From NCBI RefSeq assembly GCF_002157205.1, contig NZ_CP021358.1, positions 744,001 through 808,000 on the forward strand: a stretch of 64,000 bases of DNA, given 5' to 3'. Shown here in pieces: positions 9,452 to 18,641 of this stretch. Numbering within the stretch: position 1 is the first letter of the stretch; every line of letters begins with the position of its first letter. The DNA comes from Kushneria marisflavi. GTDB lineage: Bacteria > Pseudomonadota > Gammaproteobacteria > Pseudomonadales > Halomonadaceae. The notes beneath the pieces are model-generated. The model saw only the letters and a program-made list of their open reading frames with translations. It was not told the origin of the DNA and did no database searches. Both the position numbers and the translations under genes were made by a program.

Positions 9452-10113
9452 GCTCCCGGAACGTTATTAATCTCGAACGAACCGACCGTCATATCGAGTC
9501 CCGCACGCGCCATCCGGGCCTTAACCTGGGGGCGGCTCATGCTGAGGAGGAGGACACACGCGAAGAGATGGTGTTCGGCTTCTGGGTGTTCATGATGAGC
9601 GACCTGATTATCTTCGGTCTGCTTTTTGCCACCTACGTCACCATGCTGGGAGGCACAGCCGGCGGCCCGGGGCCAAAGGAGCTTTTCGAGATGAAAAGCG
9701 TCTTTATTGAGACCATGCTTCTGCTGACCAGCAGCTTCACCTTCGGCATGGCCTCGTTGGCACTCAAATACCGTGAAGACAAGTCCCGACTGGTGTTTTG
9801 GCTGGTCGTTACCCTGCTGCTGGGGGTGGGCTTTCTGTTTTTTGAGCTCAAGGACTTCCACACCATGTTCGACAAGGGTGGCGTGCCCAGTCGCAGCGGC
9901 TATCTGTCGGCGTTTTTCTCGCTGGTGCCGCTGCATGGTCTACACGTTACCGGGGCCTGTATATGGCTTCTGGCACTGCTGGGTCAGATGGCGGTACACG
10001 GTCTGGATGCGCCGGTGAAAACCGGCATTCTGCGTCTGGCGATCCTCTGGCATTTCTTGGACATCGTCTGGATCGGCATCTTTTCACTGGTCTATCTGGG
10101 AGGGCTGTCATGA
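9448..10113 (+). CDS. cyoC: Cytochrome bo3 ubiquinol oxidase subunit III
   Basis: 221 residues with five predicted membrane helices after a polar N terminus. The family blocks GFWVFMMSDLIIFGLLFATY, LLLTSSFTFGMA and PLHGLHVTGACIW are present, as is the C-terminal LWHFLDIVWIGIFSLVYLGG. The start codon overlaps the cyoB stop (ATGA) and its own stop overlaps cyoD in the same way, pointing to translational coupling within the operon. Confidence 0.97.
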   Translation: MSSRNVINLERTDRHIESRTRHPGLNLGAAHAEEEDTREEMVFGFWVFMMSDLIIFGLLFATYVTMLGGTAGGPGPKELFEMKSVFIETMLLLTSSFTFGMASLALKYREDKSRLVFWLVVTLLLGVGFLFFELKDFHTMFDKGGVPSRSGYLSAFFSLVPLHGLHVTGACIWLLALLGQMAVHGLDAPVKTGILRLAILWHFLDIVWIGIFSLVYLGGLS

Positions 10114-10457
10114 GTACACGCCAGCTCAAAGAGCATGAGGCCCGCGAGTGCAGGACCGAGCAGCGCAGCTATGTATGGGGGTTTGCGCTGGCACTGGTGT
10201 TGACGCTGATTCCCTTTGCTCTGGTGGCCTTTACCGGGGTCGAGCGCATGACGCTCTGGATCACGATCGGCGTCTGCGCGTTGATCCAGGTGGTCGTGCA
10301 TCTGCGTTTTTTCATGCACATTACGTTTGCCAAAAACAAGCGCGAGGATCTGCTGCTGATTCTCTTTACCGTGCTGATTCTGGTAATTCTGTGCGGCGGG
10401 ACGCTATGGATTCTATTTGATCTCTACCAGCGCATGATGCCCGGCATGATGCTCTGA
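10110..10457 (+). CDS. cyoD: Cytochrome bo3 ubiquinol oxidase subunit IV
   Basis: 115 residues with three membrane helices and the conserved VVHLRFFMHI segment of CyoD, a small subunit that helps assembly of the CuB site. The start at 10110 is set by the ATGA overlap with cyoC; the frame is open upstream but without similarity. It is the last gene of the operon. No cyoE (haem O synthase) follows, unlike in E. coli. Confidence 0.95.
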   Translation: MSTRQLKEHEARECRTEQRSYVWGFALALVLTLIPFALVAFTGVERMTLWITIGVCALIQVVVHLRFFMHITFAKNKREDLLLILFTVLILVILCGGTLWILFDLYQRMMPGMML

Positions 10458-10491
10458 AGCAGGGTCATCAGCCGCCGGCTTGAGTGCCTTC

Positions 10492-10532
10492 AAAAAACGC
10501 GCGCCCGGTCATCACCGGGCGCGCTTTTTTTT
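10492..10532 (+). terminator. Terminator of the cyo operon
   Basis: An 11-bp perfect stem (GCGCGCCCGGT with ACCGGGCGCGC) around a CATC loop, with six A before and eight T after. The symmetry means it can also end the convergent rlmA transcript. Confidence 0.95.
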
Positions 10533-10563
10533 GAAGGGCAGGTTGCCAGGGAAGGTGAGCGTT

Positions 10564-11403
10564 CTACAGGCGCAGGCTGCCTGTAAGCCGCGCCTCGACC
10601 GTGACATCCAGATGGGCAAGCGCCTCGGCCTTCGCCCGCCCCTCGGCAGTCGCGCGATAGAGATGCGGCGTCATCACCAGCAAATCAAGAATCTGCTCAC
10701 GACTGCTTAACGTGCGGGCATAGCGCACCGTCTCGACCATATCGGATTTAAAACCGGGCTCGGGTGCCTGACGCGGCTCGCGCGGGGCCTTGAGCGTTGG
10801 ATAGATGATCTCGCGCAGTTCAATCAGATGGTCAGGGCCGGCCTCGACCTCCAGCAGCAATCCGCCGGGTTTGAGCACGCGGGCAAACTCGGCAGGCGTC
10901 GGGAATCCGAACATGCACAGCACCACATCCAGGCTTTGATCCGGCACCGGCAGCGCGGCATTGCTGCCCACCACCCACTGCATGCGCCGGTCACGCCCGG
11001 CTGCGGCCTGCACCGCCCATTTGGAGATATCCAGACCCAGTACGGAGAGTCTGCGAACCGAAGCGGCCTGGGCCAGGGCGCGCAGGTAGTACCCTTCGCC
11101 GCAGCCGGCATCCAGTACGGCAAGCGCCTCGTGGGCCGCGCCATGGGCGAGGACCCGGCGACTGACGGCCTCGGCAATGCCCTGATAGTGATCGGCTTCC
11201 AGAAAGCGCCGACGCGCGGCGATCATGGCCTTGCTGTCGCCCGGATCGCGGGAGCGCTTTTTCTGCACCGGCAGCAGATTGACGTGGCCCTGGCGTGACA
11301 CATCAAACGTATGACCCTGCGGGCAGCACCAGCCTGACTCAGTACGCGACAGCGGCGCCCCGTCCAGCGGACAGGTCAGTGACGTCAACGGTGCAATGGT
11401 CAT
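10564..11403 (-). CDS. rlmA: 23S rRNA (guanine-N1) methyltransferase RlmA family
   Basis: 279 residues, with an N-terminal zinc-binding module and a Rossmann methyltransferase domain (AVLDAGCGEGYYLRAL as SAM motif I). The block VNLLPVQKKRSRDPGDS is diagnostic of RlmA, which methylates G745 in 23S rRNA domain II in E. coli. In the zinc module the second cysteine of the E. coli CPLC motif is replaced by Asp (CPLDG), while the later Cys and His (CCPQGH) remain. The start overlaps the upstream oxidase gene by ATGA, so it is co-transcribed as the last gene of a symporter-oxidase-rlmA operon. Confidence 0.93.
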   Translation of the reverse strand: MTIAPLTSLTCPLDGAPLSRTESGWCCPQGHTFDVSRQGHVNLLPVQKKRSRDPGDSKAMIAARRRFLEADHYQGIAEAVSRRVLAHGAAHEALAVLDAGCGEGYYLRALAQAASVRRLSVLGLDISKWAVQAAAGRDRRMQWVVGSNAALPVPDQSLDVVLCMFGFPTPAEFARVLKPGGLLLEVEAGPDHLIELREIIYPTLKAPREPRQAPEPGFKSDMVETVRYARTLSSREQILDLLVMTPHLYRATAEGRAKAEALAHLDVTVEARLTGSLRL

Positions 11404-12578
11404 GACGCACTGTCCTGTGATGATGAAAACCGCGCCAGACCGAACAGTGCCAGTTCCGGCAGACGACGCTGCTGATCCAGCCAGAGTCCAAGTGCCTCGC
11501 CCAGGGCGCTGGCAAACTTGAAGCCGTGACCGGAGAAGCCGCCGGCCACAATCAGTCCGGGCAGGGGCTCATCGATCAGAAAATGTTCATCGGGCGTGCG
11601 AATGTACTGGCACACCGCACCATGACGCAGCGTCTGGATGCCGGGAAAGTAGCGATCCACTACCTGCTGGAATTCGCTGACATCATCCTCATGCTCGCCG
11701 AAGGCCACCATTGCCTCATCGGGCTCAAGCAGCTGGCCGCTGTCGTGGCGGCCCATCTTGAAACCGGCACCCTCGATATCAGGGAAGCCGTAATAGACGG
11801 CCCCCGAGGGCGTCGTCAGACTAAAGCCCGGAAACTGCTCCGCCTCAAAACGCGCATCACACCTATACCAGGCAAAGGTCTTGCGTACCCGGTTCAAGGG
11901 TAGCTCGACGTCCAGCTCCGCCATCAACGGCGCGATGTGCTGACCGCTGGAAAGCAGCACTCGTTCGGCGCCAAATCGACGGCCATCGGCACAGACCGCC
12001 ACCCAGCCGCCCTGCTCGCCCGCCTCAAGCCGAATGACCTGTGCGCCGGTGGCCAGCGACATCCTCGGGCTGCGTGCCACGCGCTCACGCCAGCAAGCGA
12101 TGATGCGTTCCACAAACAGCACGCCAGCCTCAGGCTCGAAACAGCCGTGCATGGACTGATCCAGTGCCCAGCCGGGCCAGCGCCGTGACACCTGATCTCC
12201 GGAGAGACTATCGAGCGCCAGACCATGCTGTCGGGCACTGGCCTCAACCTGCTGGATAAAGGGCGTTCCGGGCGGACCCACATTGATCACGCCGGTCGGC
12301 AGAAAAAGCGTCTCGCCGCTTTCTTCTTCCAGCTGTTTCCAAAGCTCGAGCGCGCGGCGAGCCAGCGGCACATAGCTGCTGCCCTCGCCGTAGGCCTGGC
12401 GCAGCAGACGCGTTTCGCCGTGATGCGCGCCGTGCTCATGGGGCGGACTAAAGGCATCGAGCAGCTGCACGCTGGCATCACTGTGTCGGGCCAGCCAATC
12501 GGCGGTTGCCATCCCCATGCTGCCAGCGCCGATGATCAGATAGTCGGTGCCCGGATAGTCAGTACTCAGGGCCGTCAT
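11400..12578 (-). CDS. N-methyl-L-tryptophan oxidase/monomeric sarcosine oxidase family
   Basis: 392-residue flavoprotein of the SolA/MSOX family, which oxidises N-methyl amino acids to amino acid, formaldehyde and hydrogen peroxide. The Rossmann motif YLIIGAGSMGMATADWLA lies near the N terminus. Cys323 in GAVCQYIRTPDEHF matches the cysteine that carries covalent FAD, and GGFSGHGFKFA is the C-terminal FAD-contact block. AGGAG lies 8 bp before the ATG. It overlaps both neighbours by 4 bp, which suggests that the symporter imports an amino-acid-like or dicarboxylate substrate linked to this oxidase; that link is inference. SolA is the closest assignment, but MSOX cannot be excluded. Confidence 0.88.
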   Translation of the reverse strand: MTALSTDYPGTDYLIIGAGSMGMATADWLARHSDASVQLLDAFSPPHEHGAHHGETRLLRQAYGEGSSYVPLARRALELWKQLEEESGETLFLPTGVINVGPPGTPFIQQVEASARQHGLALDSLSGDQVSRRWPGWALDQSMHGCFEPEAGVLFVERIIACWRERVARSPRMSLATGAQVIRLEAGEQGGWVAVCADGRRFGAERVLLSSGQHIAPLMAELDVELPLNRVRKTFAWYRCDARFEAEQFPGFSLTTPSGAVYYGFPDIEGAGFKMGRHDSGQLLEPDEAMVAFGEHEDDVSEFQQVVDRYFPGIQTLRHGAVCQYIRTPDEHFLIDEPLPGLIVAGGFSGHGFKFASALGEALGLWLDQQRRLPELALFGLARFSSSQDSAS

Positions 12579-13852
12579 AGCCGCGGCTCCTTTCTGGTGG
12601 ATTCAACAGGGGCACTTGCCGGCTGGCCGGAACGACTACGGCCCTTGCGCTCGCTGCGGGCAATCAGTGCTGTACCGGCCAGGTCACCGGTGACGTTGAG
12701 GGCGGTACAGCCCATGCCTACCAGCGCGTCGATCGAGGTCAAAAGCGCCACGGTCTCGATTGGCAGACCAACCTGAGAGAAGACGGTGGCGATCATGACG
12801 ATGCCCGCGCCCGGCACCCCGGCCGTACCAATGGAGATCAGCGTCCCGATCAACACGATCTGCGCCATGGTGGCGATATCCAGCGGCGTGCCCATCACAT
12901 TGGCGGCAAACACCGCCGAAATGGCGATCCGAATCGCCGCGCCGTCCATGTTGATGGTCGCGCCCAGCGGCAGGCTGAAACCATACAGCGACTGCGGCAG
13001 CCCCATGCGACTGGCGGCGTTAAGGCTCAGCGGCAGAACGCCGGAGCTGCTCTGGGTGGCAAAGGCCGTCGCCATGGGCGTGCGTGCCTCGCGAAAGAAA
13101 TCCCAAAGCTTCACGCCAAAAAGCTTCATCAACACGCAGTAGACCAGCAGATGCACACCCAGCGCGATGTAGAGCACCATCACCATGTCGCCCAGCGACA
13201 GGATGGTTTCAAGCCCCTGCTGGCTGACCGTGTTGGCCACGATCGCGAACACGCCGATCGGCACCACGTGCAACACGCCGGCCATCACCTTCATGGTCAC
13301 GGCGTTAAGCGCCTCCAGCAGGCGGTAGAGCTGATCACCCATCTCGCGCTGGGCATCACTGGATCGCATGAACAAGAGCGCCAGACCAAACACCACGGCG
13401 GTGAAAATGATGCCCATCAGATTGGGCTCGGCAAAGGCCGAGACGATGTTGCTGGGCACGATGTTCAACAGCACCTGCACCAGCCCCGGATTTTCCGGCA
13501 CGCTGACGGTGGCACTGGTGTCCAGCGTCAGGCCCTGACCCGGGTTGAACAGTGTGGCGACTGCAAGCCCCACCACGATGGCCAGCGCTGTGGTCACCAC
13601 GTAATAGAGCAGCACCTTGCGCCCGATGCGACCCATGCTGCCCACGTCGGCCTGGTTGATGCCGACCATCAGCGTAAACAGCACGATGGGCACGATCAGA
13701 AACTGCAAAAGGCGCAGCAGCAGATCGCCAAGTGGCGAAAGCCAGGTGACGTACTCACCGCCGAACAGGCCGGCGACCACGCCCAGCACCAGCGCCAGCG
13801 TCACGCGCAGGATCAGGGAGGCCTTGAGATAGGCGCGAAACAGGGTTTTCAT
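12575..13852 (-). CDS. Dicarboxylate/amino acid:cation symporter (DAACS)
   Basis: 425 residues of the glutamate/aspartate/dicarboxylate symporter family. Hallmarks are the serine-rich hairpin motif TQSSSGVLPLSL and the cation/substrate site GATINMDGAA, plus the LGDLLLRLLQFLIVPIVL helix. Many membrane helices are visible. The ATG at 13852 is preferred over a GTG at 13888 because AAGGA lies about 7 bp before it. It is the first gene of the operon with the N-methyl amino acid oxidase and rlmA. The basic, Ser/Pro-rich C-terminal tail (from about residue 405) is presumably cytoplasmic. Confidence 0.92.
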   Translation of the reverse strand: MKTLFRAYLKASLILRVTLALVLGVVAGLFGGEYVTWLSPLGDLLLRLLQFLIVPIVLFTLMVGINQADVGSMGRIGRKVLLYYVVTTALAIVVGLAVATLFNPGQGLTLDTSATVSVPENPGLVQVLLNIVPSNIVSAFAEPNLMGIIFTAVVFGLALLFMRSSDAQREMGDQLYRLLEALNAVTMKVMAGVLHVVPIGVFAIVANTVSQQGLETILSLGDMVMVLYIALGVHLLVYCVLMKLFGVKLWDFFREARTPMATAFATQSSSGVLPLSLNAASRMGLPQSLYGFSLPLGATINMDGAAIRIAISAVFAANVMGTPLDIATMAQIVLIGTLISIGTAGVPGAGIVMIATVFSQVGLPIETVALLTSIDALVGMGCTALNVTGDLAGTALIARSERKGRSRSGQPASAPVESTRKEPRL

Positions 13853-13946
13853 CAGACATCCTTGAAGACGGGAAACAACCTCGATCACAGCACCGAACGG
13901 GCGCCGGGCGCGGCTGGACTGGCAGCCGCTTTGCTCTGGGCGGGGA

Positions 13947-14708
13947 TTATGCCATTAACGTGCGGGCAAAAAAGGTCATCAAACGGGCATACCAGTCATT
14001 TTCGGCCTCATCACCGGGGATATGCCCCTCTCCCTGCATGTAGACCACCTCGGGCGTGCGCCCATGCCGCTTGAGACGCGCCTCCAGCCGGCGAGTCATG
14101 GCGACCGACCACATGATATCTGCCGTGCCATGGCTTAAAAAAAGCGGCCCGTCGTAGCGTTCGATCTCGATCGGCGTGGTGGGCAAAAGGCCCTCACTGC
14201 TGCCCTGCCATGACCAGGCGCGCTGCGCGCCATCCCAGGCCTGCCAGCCCGGATCGCCGCTGTCGCGAAAAGTGCGGGCATCGAACCCACCGCAAACCAC
14301 ATCCGGGGGTGCATGCGCTGCCAGGCTATCGGGGAGGCCCTCAATACTGTCTCTGGCCATTAATGATGCCACCAGCAGTGCATGCTCGGCGCCTCTCGAG
14401 GCCCCATAAAGCCCTACCCCTTGACCCGTGAAGGCAAAGCCGCGCAGCGCCTGCAGGGCCGCCACCGTTCGCTCAAGCGGCACTTCAATGATCTGGCCGG
14501 CGTTCCAGGCATTGCCCCCGACAGAGAACCCTAGCGGAAAGGCCAGAAAACCATGGGCGGCCAGCATCACCGCATGGCGATGACTCCAGCCTGCCCACGC
14601 CCCTTCCGAACCATGCAGCACCATTACCGCAGGAAAAGGCCCGTCGCCGGACGGTCCGTAGGTGGTGCCCCAGCCCGGCAGCGGTCGGCGGATTATGACA
14701 GGCTGCAT
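13947..14708 (-). CDS. Alpha/beta hydrolase, dienelactone/BAAT-like
   Basis: 253 residues. Alpha/beta hydrolase features are the VMVLHGSEGA oxyanion loop, the nucleophile elbow GASRG, an acid candidate in SHGTADIMW and the catalytic His in GEGHIPGDE. The layout resembles dienelactone hydrolases and the C-terminal domain of acyl-CoA thioester hydrolases. The ATG at 14708 has GGAGG 7 bp upstream; an earlier GTG (14723) is less likely. The substrate is unknown. It lies between two minus-strand units with modest gaps and probably has its own promoter. Confidence 0.82.
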   Translation of the reverse strand: MQPVIIRRPLPGWGTTYGPSGDGPFPAVMVLHGSEGAWAGWSHRHAVMLAAHGFLAFPLGFSVGGNAWNAGQIIEVPLERTVAALQALRGFAFTGQGVGLYGASRGAEHALLVASLMARDSIEGLPDSLAAHAPPDVVCGGFDARTFRDSGDPGWQAWDGAQRAWSWQGSSEGLLPTTPIEIERYDGPLFLSHGTADIMWSVAMTRRLEARLKRHGRTPEVVYMQGEGHIPGDEAENDWYARLMTFFARTLMA

Positions 14709-14785
14709 GATCAAACCCTCCACATTGGTAAATCATCGCCGGGACAACACGACTATCGTTTGGCAGAATCTGGCAAAAAAGCGGA

Positions 14786-16180
14786 CTAGAGACGTCCTGC
14801 TAGCCGCTCACCAAGCAGCCGGCCGTTTTCCAGACAGTCCCCCACCGCGATACCGTCGCGCCAGTTACCGACCAGCGAGAGCCCGCTGTGATGTTCAAGC
14901 GCACGGTCCAGTCTTGCAATGCGCTTCAGATGTCCCAGCTCGTACTGCGGAATGGCGCGCGGCCAGCGGTTGACCTGCTGCCACACCGGGTCACCGCGAA
15001 TGCCTAGCAGATCGCGCAGATCGTAAAGCACCTGCCGGATCTGCTCGGCGTCGCTGCCTTCAGCGGCTTCAGGCTGACGCCGACCGCCGATGAAGGCGTT
15101 GATCAGACAGTGTCCGGCGGGCGCGCGGCCTTCAAAGATGGTCGAGGAGAAAAGCGCGCCCAGCGTGCGGCGTTTTTCAACGCTAGGGATCAGTACGCCA
15201 AAGCCATCGAGGGCATGCGTAACGTCCTCACGCCGAAAGCCCAGCGCGACGGCGTTGACCGGCGGATAGGCGATCTCCTCAAGCGGCGCCGTCAGCGCTT
15301 CATCCAGCGAGCCCAGAAGCCCTGCCGCCACGGGCGCCGATACCGCCAGCACCAGCTCGCGGGCACGCCGAATGTGGCCCTTGGCGTCGGTCACTTCCCA
15401 GCCGTTGTCCAGTTTTTTGAGGGTGCTTATTTCGCACTGGCAGGCGATCTCGCCGCCGCAGGACTCAATCTCTTCAGCCAGACGCTCGGCCAGACGCTCA
15501 AGGCCCGAAGGAAAGCTCATCAGCTTGCCTCGCCACTCGGCCGGCATTTCAGGCGTTGCCCGACGCGATTGCCAGAGCCTTGTCAGGCCACCGCGAATCA
15601 GCGAGCCATATTCCTGCTCGATCGCGACCAGCCGTGGCATCGCGGCCTGTGCCGAGAGTCTTTGCGGATCACCGGCATAGACGCCCGACACAAAGGGGTC
15701 GACCATGCGCTCCAGCACCCGCCTTCCCAAGCGGCGCTCGACAAAGCCGGCCAGACTCTCCTCCTCGGCCTGACTTTTTTTGACGAAGGGTTCGCGCACG
15801 ATCTGCGACCAGCCCTCTCGCCCGATCAGTGGATTATTCAGCGCCCGCAGCAGATGGGTCGGTAGCGCGACCGGCGTACCATCCATGGCCACAAACCGCT
15901 TTTGGGCGGTCGGGTTGGCTGACTGAACCTCGTCCAGCAGATTCATTTCCTCAAGCAGGCGATAGAGCGGTGGCTTCATGATCAACGTGTTGGGACCGAT
16001 TTCGGTCTGCCAGTCACCGTCGCGCCGGCTGCTGATGTTGCCGCCCACACGTGACGCCTGCTCCAGCAGCACAACCCGTTTACCGCCTCTGGCCAGCACT
16101 CGCGCGCAGGCCAGGCCTGTTGCACCGCCGCCCACCACGATCACATCAAGCATGTCGCCATTCGGACTGCCTTCTACCAT
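14786..16180 (-). CDS. hemY: Protoporphyrinogen oxidase, HemY type
   Basis: 464-residue FAD-dependent oxidase of the oxygen-dependent HemY/PPOX family, which catalyses the penultimate step of haem synthesis. The N-terminal FAD motif is VIVVGGGATGLACARVL, followed by GGNISSRRDGDWQTEIGPNT in shortened family form; the C-terminal FAD-binding block LVGNWRDGIAVGDCLENG is typical. AGGAG lies 8 bp before the ATG at 16180; another ATG at 16153 would also fit. Many gammaproteobacteria use HemG or HemJ instead, so this type is notable. No other haem genes are adjacent. Confidence 0.92.
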   Translation of the reverse strand: MVEGSPNGDMLDVIVVGGGATGLACARVLARGGKRVVLLEQASRVGGNISSRRDGDWQTEIGPNTLIMKPPLYRLLEEMNLLDEVQSANPTAQKRFVAMDGTPVALPTHLLRALNNPLIGREGWSQIVREPFVKKSQAEEESLAGFVERRLGRRVLERMVDPFVSGVYAGDPQRLSAQAAMPRLVAIEQEYGSLIRGGLTRLWQSRRATPEMPAEWRGKLMSFPSGLERLAERLAEEIESCGGEIACQCEISTLKKLDNGWEVTDAKGHIRRARELVLAVSAPVAAGLLGSLDEALTAPLEEIAYPPVNAVALGFRREDVTHALDGFGVLIPSVEKRRTLGALFSSTIFEGRAPAGHCLINAFIGGRRQPEAAEGSDAEQIRQVLYDLRDLLGIRGDPVWQQVNRWPRAIPQYELGHLKRIARLDRALEHHSGLSLVGNWRDGIAVGDCLENGRLLGERLAGRL

Positions 16181-16289
16181 CACCTCTGCTCCTGTCCCTG
16201 GCACCTGTCTGCACAAGATATTCCCATGTCACAACAGCATACGCAGCCCGGGCCGGCGAGGCGACACTCGCCTCACGACGCCTTCGCGC

Positions 16290-17471
16290 TCACGAGCATG
16301 CCTGCATGCGCTGTCTATCGCAGACATGGCCTGTCACGATACGCAGCAGTATGAAAGCCACGCCCACCGCCGCAAAGCTCCAGCCACTGACCAGCGTGCC
16401 CGGCATGCCCCAGGTGGCAATGAACCAGCCACTGACAGAGGAGGCGCACACTGTCCCAAAGTTGGCCGAGGAGACAAAAAGGCTGGTGGCAAACTCCGGT
16501 GCCTCCGTTGCCGCCGAGCCCAGCCATATCTGACAGACGACAAGCCCGCTGGTATGAGCAGCCCCCCATAACAAACAGATGGGCAGCATTGTCGCCATGT
16601 CGGAGGACCCCAGCATCAGCAGCAACAGATACGCCATTGCCAGAGTCAGCGGATATCCGAGCACCGTCATTGCCTGCCATCGCCCCAGCAGGCGACCCGC
16701 GAGCAGATTGCCGGCCACGCCACCGATACCGAAGACGAACAGCAAAAGGCTAATGGTCTGACTCGAGAAGCCGGTGATACGCCCGAGGTATTCGGCGGCG
16801 TAGCTATAAACGGAAAACATCGCGCCGAAGATGGCCACCGTCGCGCCAATCGAATACCAGATGGCCGGCTTGCGCAGCACGCTCGACACACTGCCCTGCT
16901 GTGCAGACCCCTCGCTGGACTGGGCCGGCAGCATGAGCCAGAGGCCGATGGCCGCGATCAGATTGACCAGCGCGCAGAAATAAAATGACGCTTCATAAGA
17001 AATGGTCGCTTCAATCCATGTGGTCAGGGGCACACCAATGACCAGTCCCATACTGGTGCCCACCAGCGCTCTGGCCGTGGCCTGCGTCGCCTGTTCGGGT
17101 GGATAAAGCGCTACCGCTGCGGCAAATGCGGCCGAAAAAAATACTGGATGCAGCAGGGCCGACGGCACCCTCAGTGCCATCAACATGTTGAAGCTGGAGG
17201 CCCAGGCAGAAAGCAGACTGCACAGGCTAAACCCCAAAAGCGCAGCCACCAGCACCTTGCGGCGATCAAAGCGGCTCAGCCACAGCACCATAAGGGGCCC
17301 GACCACCGCCACGATCAAGGCGAAAAACCCTACCAGCCAGCCGGCATGTGCGACCGACACCCCGTAGCGCTCGGTAATGGTCGGCAAAACACCCACCACA
17401 CCAAACTCAACGGCATAGAGGCCAAATAGACCCAGGGCGATAAAAAAGAGGGAACGTCCCGATTGAGTCAC
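16290..17471 (-). CDS. MFS transporter, DHA1 (AraJ/NepI-like)
   Basis: 393 residues with twelve predicted membrane helices. The motif-A region reads PLMVLWLSRFDRRKVLVAALL, and SMGLVIGVPLTTW is the motif C-like helix 5 segment of DHA1 exporters. The GTG start is supported by GGAG 8 bp upstream. The gene is divergent from a LysR regulator 204 bp away, which probably controls it; substrate unknown. Confidence 0.85.
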   Translation of the reverse strand: MTQSGRSLFFIALGLFGLYAVEFGVVGVLPTITERYGVSVAHAGWLVGFFALIVAVVGPLMVLWLSRFDRRKVLVAALLGFSLCSLLSAWASSFNMLMALRVPSALLHPVFFSAAFAAAVALYPPEQATQATARALVGTSMGLVIGVPLTTWIEATISYEASFYFCALVNLIAAIGLWLMLPAQSSEGSAQQGSVSSVLRKPAIWYSIGATVAIFGAMFSVYSYAAEYLGRITGFSSQTISLLLFVFGIGGVAGNLLAGRLLGRWQAMTVLGYPLTLAMAYLLLLMLGSSDMATMLPICLLWGAAHTSGLVVCQIWLGSAATEAPEFATSLFVSSANFGTVCASSVSGWFIATWGMPGTLVSGWSFAAVGVAFILLRIVTGHVCDRQRMQACS

Positions 17472-17674
17472 GCCCTGCGCTCCTTTGGTCGCGATGACCC
17501 ATGGAGGCGACAGCTATCCGATTGATTCAAAAACATCCTGCGTATCATGACATTAACCTCCGACTATCGAGAGCCGGAGACCCTACAGATGCCTGCCGGG
17601 ACAGACAATGTGGTCATGAGGCCGAACACATGAGACATTTTTGTCCGCAATCCCTCCGACTTCGGACAGCATCG

Positions 17675-18568
17675 ATGCACGGCCTTCATAGCATGAACAT
17701 TTTTCTTCACGTTGCAGAGTCACTGAGCTTTACCCAGGCGGCCCGTCAACTGGGAGTTTCCGCCTCTGCGGTAGGCAAGAGTATTTCAAGGCTGGAAGCT
17801 CAACTGGGGGTGCAACTGCTGTATCGCAGTACGCGCAGCATGACGCTCACCGAGGAAGGCCGGTACTTCCTGACCCGCAGCCGACACATTCTTGATGATG
17901 TGGCCTCGCTTCAGCACGAGCTGACGGCCCATCAGCACAGGCCCGAAGGCCACCTGCGCCTGAGCCTTCCCAATGCGCGTGCCCTCATGCTCCCCATTCT
18001 CAGCGACTTCACTCGTCTTTATCCGGAGATCACCCTTGATCTGGACTTCAACGACCGTGTGGTCGACCTCATTGATGAGAAATTTGATGCCGTGGTCCGT
18101 GCGGCCTGCCCGGCCGATTCACGCCTGGCCTCGCGACGTCTGGGGGCCTTCCATCTCTCGCTGGCAGGAGCCCCCGACTACTTTCACCGTCATGGCTATC
18201 CGGCAAATATCGAATCACTGCCCCGACATCGCTGCCTGCACTATCGCTATGCCAGCACCGGGCGACTGGAGCCCTGGCCTCTGGGAGAGGCCCTTCCCAT
18301 GAGTCAACTGCCTGTGACCATGGTCTGCAACAGTCTGGATGCCAACCTTCAGTTTGCGCTCGACGGCCACGGCATTGCCTGCCTGCCCGATTTCGCCATT
18401 CACGATGCGCTTGCGGCAGGAAAGCTCGAGCGCGTCCTGCCGGACCAGACAGGACGCAGTGGCACCTTTCATATGCTCTGGCCGTCAAACCGCTATCTCA
18501 CCTCCAGACTTCGGGTGCTGATCGACCACTTCAGTGCCCGACTTTCGGCGCCATCATTATCGCAGTGA
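17675..18568 (+). CDS. LysR-family transcriptional regulator
   Basis: 297 residues. The N-terminal winged helix-turn-helix is clear (FLHVAESLSFTQAARQLGVS, then KSISRLEAQLGVQLLYRSTR), followed by a periplasmic-binding-like effector domain. The frame is open from 17501, but the regulator proper begins at the ATG at 17675 (MHGLHSMNIF). It is divergently arranged with the MFS gene ending its 5' side at 17471, the usual arrangement for a LysR protein and its target. Terminated at 18593. Confidence 0.9.
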   Translation: MHGLHSMNIFLHVAESLSFTQAARQLGVSASAVGKSISRLEAQLGVQLLYRSTRSMTLTEEGRYFLTRSRHILDDVASLQHELTAHQHRPEGHLRLSLPNARALMLPILSDFTRLYPEITLDLDFNDRVVDLIDEKFDAVVRAACPADSRLASRRLGAFHLSLAGAPDYFHRHGYPANIESLPRHRCLHYRYASTGRLEPWPLGEALPMSQLPVTMVCNSLDANLQFALDGHGIACLPDFAIHDALAAGKLERVLPDQTGRSGTFHMLWPSNRYLTSRLRVLIDHFSARLSAPSLSQ

Positions 18569-18592
18569 CGTCATCAACCGAGCCGGACAGCA

Positions 18593-18619
18593 AAAAGCCC
18601 GGCTCGGCGCCGGGCTTTT
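18593..18619 (+). terminator. Bidirectional terminator between lysR and yghU
   Basis: Stem GCCCGGC with GCCGGGC around a TCGGC loop, five A before and four T after, located between convergent genes. Confidence 0.85.
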
Positions 18620-18641
18620 CACTCTCTGACCCTGGTAAAAA

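Noticed and set aside
13151..14074. 307-codon plus-strand frame opposite the DAACS symporter
   Set aside because: His/Gln-rich shadow of membrane-helix codons on the other strand.
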